Below, in pieces: positions 4,795 through 5,829 of a DNA stretch of 5,829 nt. Source of the stretch: Candidatus Hydrogenedentota bacterium (GTDB taxonomy: Bacteria > Hydrogenedentota > Hydrogenedentia > Hydrogenedentales > SLHB01); assembly GCA_007136375.1 (NCBI GenBank), contig SLHB01000319.1:1-5829 (forward strand). The letters run 5' to 3'. The position numbers were made by a program, and so were the translations under genes. The notes beneath the pieces were generated by a model that saw only the letters and a program-made list of their open reading frames with translations, searched no databases and was not told where the DNA came from. Position 1 is the first letter of the stretch, and each line of letters starts with the position of its first letter.

Positions 4795-5331
4795 ATCGCC
4801 AAGGCATCGGAAAGCCGCACGCGTGTCAATGAGATGATTCGCGCCAAACAGATTCGCATCATCGATGAAGAGGGCAACCAGTTGGGCATCATGACGCCCG
4901 AGGATGGCCTCAGAGACGCGAACGAGCGGGGGCTGGATTTGGTCGAAGTGGCCCCCAATGCGAGCCCGCCGGTGTGCCGCATCATGGATTACGGCAAGTA
5001 CCGGTATCAACAGAGCAAGCGGGCGAAGGAATCCAAGAAAAACCAGCACACGGTCGTCGTTAAAGAGGTGAAATATCGGCCGAAAATCGACGAGCACGAC
5101 TACCAGTACAAGACGAATCATGTACGGGAGTTCCTGAACGGGGGCAACAAGGTGAAGGTCACCATCATGTTCCGGGGGCGGGAGATGGCCCACCCGGAAT
5201 ACGGCCAGGAGATCATCCAGCGGGTGGCCGACGAGGTTAAGGATTTGTGCTCTAACGAGGTCAACGCCAAGACCTGCCGGTTGGAGGGGCGCCAGATGAG
5301 CGTGGTGCTGTCGCCCAAGTCAAACCGCTAG
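4795..5331 (+). CDS. infC: Translation initiation factor IF-3 with an AUC start codon
   Basis: IF3 binds the 30S subunit, prevents premature joining of 50S and proofreads start-codon and initiator-tRNA pairing. The 178-residue product has the normal length and order. The N-domain begins RVNEMIRAKQIRIIDEEG (10-27), followed by GLDLVEVAPNASPPVCR (46-62). The IF3 signature RIMDYGKYRYQ is at 62-72, then the lysine-rich linker (about 73-92), KIDEHDY (97-103) and the C-domain to LSPKSNR (172-178). The start must lie before the conserved RVNE block. AUC at 4795 is the only codon in frame with good spacing to AGGAGG, and it gives the usual short N-terminus. The first in-frame ATG (residue 14) would cut into the conserved domain. 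IF3 rejects non-standard start codons, so this allows it to repress its own translation, as shown for AUU in E. coli; AUC is known for the Myxococcus gene. thrS, a frequent upstream neighbour, is absent. Confidence 0.95.
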   Translation: MAKASESRTRVNEMIRAKQIRIIDEEGNQLGIMTPEDGLRDANERGLDLVEVAPNASPPVCRIMDYGKYRYQQSKRAKESKKNQHTVVVKEVKYRPKIDEHDYQYKTNHVREFLNGGNKVKVTIMFRGREMAHPEYGQEIIQRVADEVKDLCSNEVNAKTCRLEGRQMSVVLSPKSNR

Positions 5332-5520
5332 TTTCCGGGACCGCTGGCGGGGCGTTGAGGGCTGTGGCGCAACCGCTCGGGACCCGTATCTCGGGGATGA
5401 CGCGCGCCGCCGCCTCGGGGCGCTTCTGGCGCGTCTCGCTGTCAATGCATCCTGATTCGCGCATACCGGGACGCCGGGCTTTCGCGCCGCGGCGTCCCAT
5501 GTTTCTAAAGGGAGATCCTC
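5332..5520 (+). other. Long infC-rpmI spacer
   Basis: The 189 bases between the infC stop and the rpmI start are GC-rich and carry no convincing gene; the open frame that begins at 5355 runs into rpmI out of phase and has no ribosome site. The only clear element is the hairpin at 5468-5498. In many bacteria these two genes are only tens of bases apart, so the length suggests a control region. Confidence 0.6.
5468..5498 (+). promoter_or_regulatory. Stable hairpin just upstream of the rpmI ribosome site
   Basis: GGGACGCCG (5468-5476) pairs exactly with CGGCGTCCC (5490-5498), and a short GGC/GCC helix continues inside it. It ends about ten bases before the rpmI ribosome site (5508-5514). No T-run follows, so it is not a simple terminator. 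A translational operator, for example for L20 (which controls rpmI translation in E. coli), or an RNA-processing site is possible. The role is inferred. Confidence 0.5.
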
Positions 5521-5718
5521 ATGCCAAAGATCAAGACGAACAAGTCCGCCGCGAAGCGGTTCAAGACGACGAAGAACGGGAAGATCAAGCGGTATAAGGC
5601 TTTTGGCCGGCATCTGTTGACTTCGAAGTCTCCCAAGCGCCGGCGCAAGCTGCGCGCTTCGGCCTATTTGGATCCGTCGGACATGCCGCGCGTCCAGATG
5701 ATGCTGCCCTACCGCTAA
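5521..5718 (+). CDS. rpmI: 50S ribosomal protein L35
   Basis: This small basic protein of 65 residues is a complete L35 (bL35), a component of the large ribosomal subunit that binds 23S rRNA. The family pattern is clear: MPKIKTNKSAAKRFK (1-15), NGKIKRYKAFGRHLLT (19-34), KSPKRRRKLR (36-45), and the C-terminal RVQMMLPY (57-64), which corresponds to the usual RVKRMLPY ending. GGGAG (5510-5514) lies six bases before the ATG. It stands between infC and rplT, the standard order, which confirms the call. Confidence 0.97.
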   Translation: MPKIKTNKSAAKRFKTTKNGKIKRYKAFGRHLLTSKSPKRRRKLRASAYLDPSDMPRVQMMLPYR

Positions 5719-5741
5719 TCCGAAGTCTTTTCGCATCCCCG

Positions 5742-5757
5742 CCGCCCGTCCGGGCGG
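5742..5757 (+). repeat. Short hairpin in the rpmI-rplT spacer
   Basis: CCGCCC (5742-5747) and GGGCGG (5752-5757) form a 6-bp stem with a 4-base loop, ending eight bases before the rplT ribosome site (5766-5771). No T-run follows. It may tune translation of rplT or be incidental in GC-rich DNA. Confidence 0.35.
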
Positions 5758-5779
5758 ATAACTCCAAGGAGCCACCATC

Positions 5780-5829
5780 ATGCCCAGAGCCACGAATGCG
5801 CCCGCCTCGCGGGCTCGGCGAAAGAAGTA
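5780..5829 (+). CDS. rplT: 50S ribosomal protein L20, start only (cut by window edge)
   Basis: Only sixteen codons and two bases are visible before the window ends. They read MPRATNAPASRARRKK, which fits the L20 N-terminus (M-[AP]-R-x(3)-...-R-x-[RK]-x-K). L20 (bL20) is an early assembly protein that binds 23S rRNA, and in several bacteria it also represses its own operon by binding the mRNA. AAGGAG (5766-5771) lies eight bases before the ATG. The start is 61 bases after the rpmI stop. Recognition rests on this short match plus the expected infC-rpmI-rplT order. Confidence 0.9.
   Translation, partial: MPRATNAPASRARRKK

Overview
The window looks like a piece of the chromosome of a high-G+C Gram-negative bacterium. 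Most genes are GC-rich with G/C-ending codons, and there is an outer-membrane lipoprotein pair (Pal plus CpoB) and a third predicted lipoprotein. Nothing in it fixes the phylum. A deep-branching or uncultured lineage is possible, but that is inference. I see no tRNA, rRNA, CRISPR array, complete insertion sequence or phage gene.

Layout. (1) Positions 1-556, minus strand: the N-terminal 185 residues of a mannitol-1-phosphate 5-dehydrogenase, running off the left edge. (2) 557-921: a divergent intergenic region with an AT-rich patch and a perfect 12-bp hairpin. (3) 922-2336, plus strand: a two-gene envelope unit, pal (GTG start, lipoprotein with OmpA-type peptidoglycan-binding domain) and cpoB/ybgF (coiled coil plus TPR), closed by an intrinsic terminator at 2409-2448. 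The usual tolQRAB partners are not upstream. (4) 2450-2769: a gene-poor stretch holding a weakly coding-like open frame and a very AT-rich patch. (5) 2770-3474, minus strand: a MarC-family membrane protein whose base composition is much more AT-rich than its neighbours. (6) 3616-4443, minus strand: a predicted lipoprotein alpha/beta hydrolase with a GxSxG nucleophile motif. (7) 4567 to the right edge, plus strand: the translation operon infC-rpmI-rplT (IF3, L35, L20), with a good sigma70-type promoter, a structured leader of about 190 nt containing a textbook intrinsic terminator, and an AUC start codon for IF3.

How the genes work together. Pal and CpoB belong to the Tol-Pal system, which ties the outer membrane to peptidoglycan and coordinates envelope constriction. 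IF3, L35 and L20 are co-expressed in most bacteria, and this operon is classically autoregulated: by IF3 through its rare start codon and by L20 through mRNA structure. Both types of signal seem to be present here. The other three genes (mtlD, marC, hydrolase) show no functional link to one another.

The best points for a second look are the infC leader with its terminator and AUC start, a Pal whose conserved peptidoglycan-binding Asp is Cys, a terminator at 4502-4551 with no plus-strand gene before it, and the AT-rich marC island. I did not find a convincing new multi-gene system.
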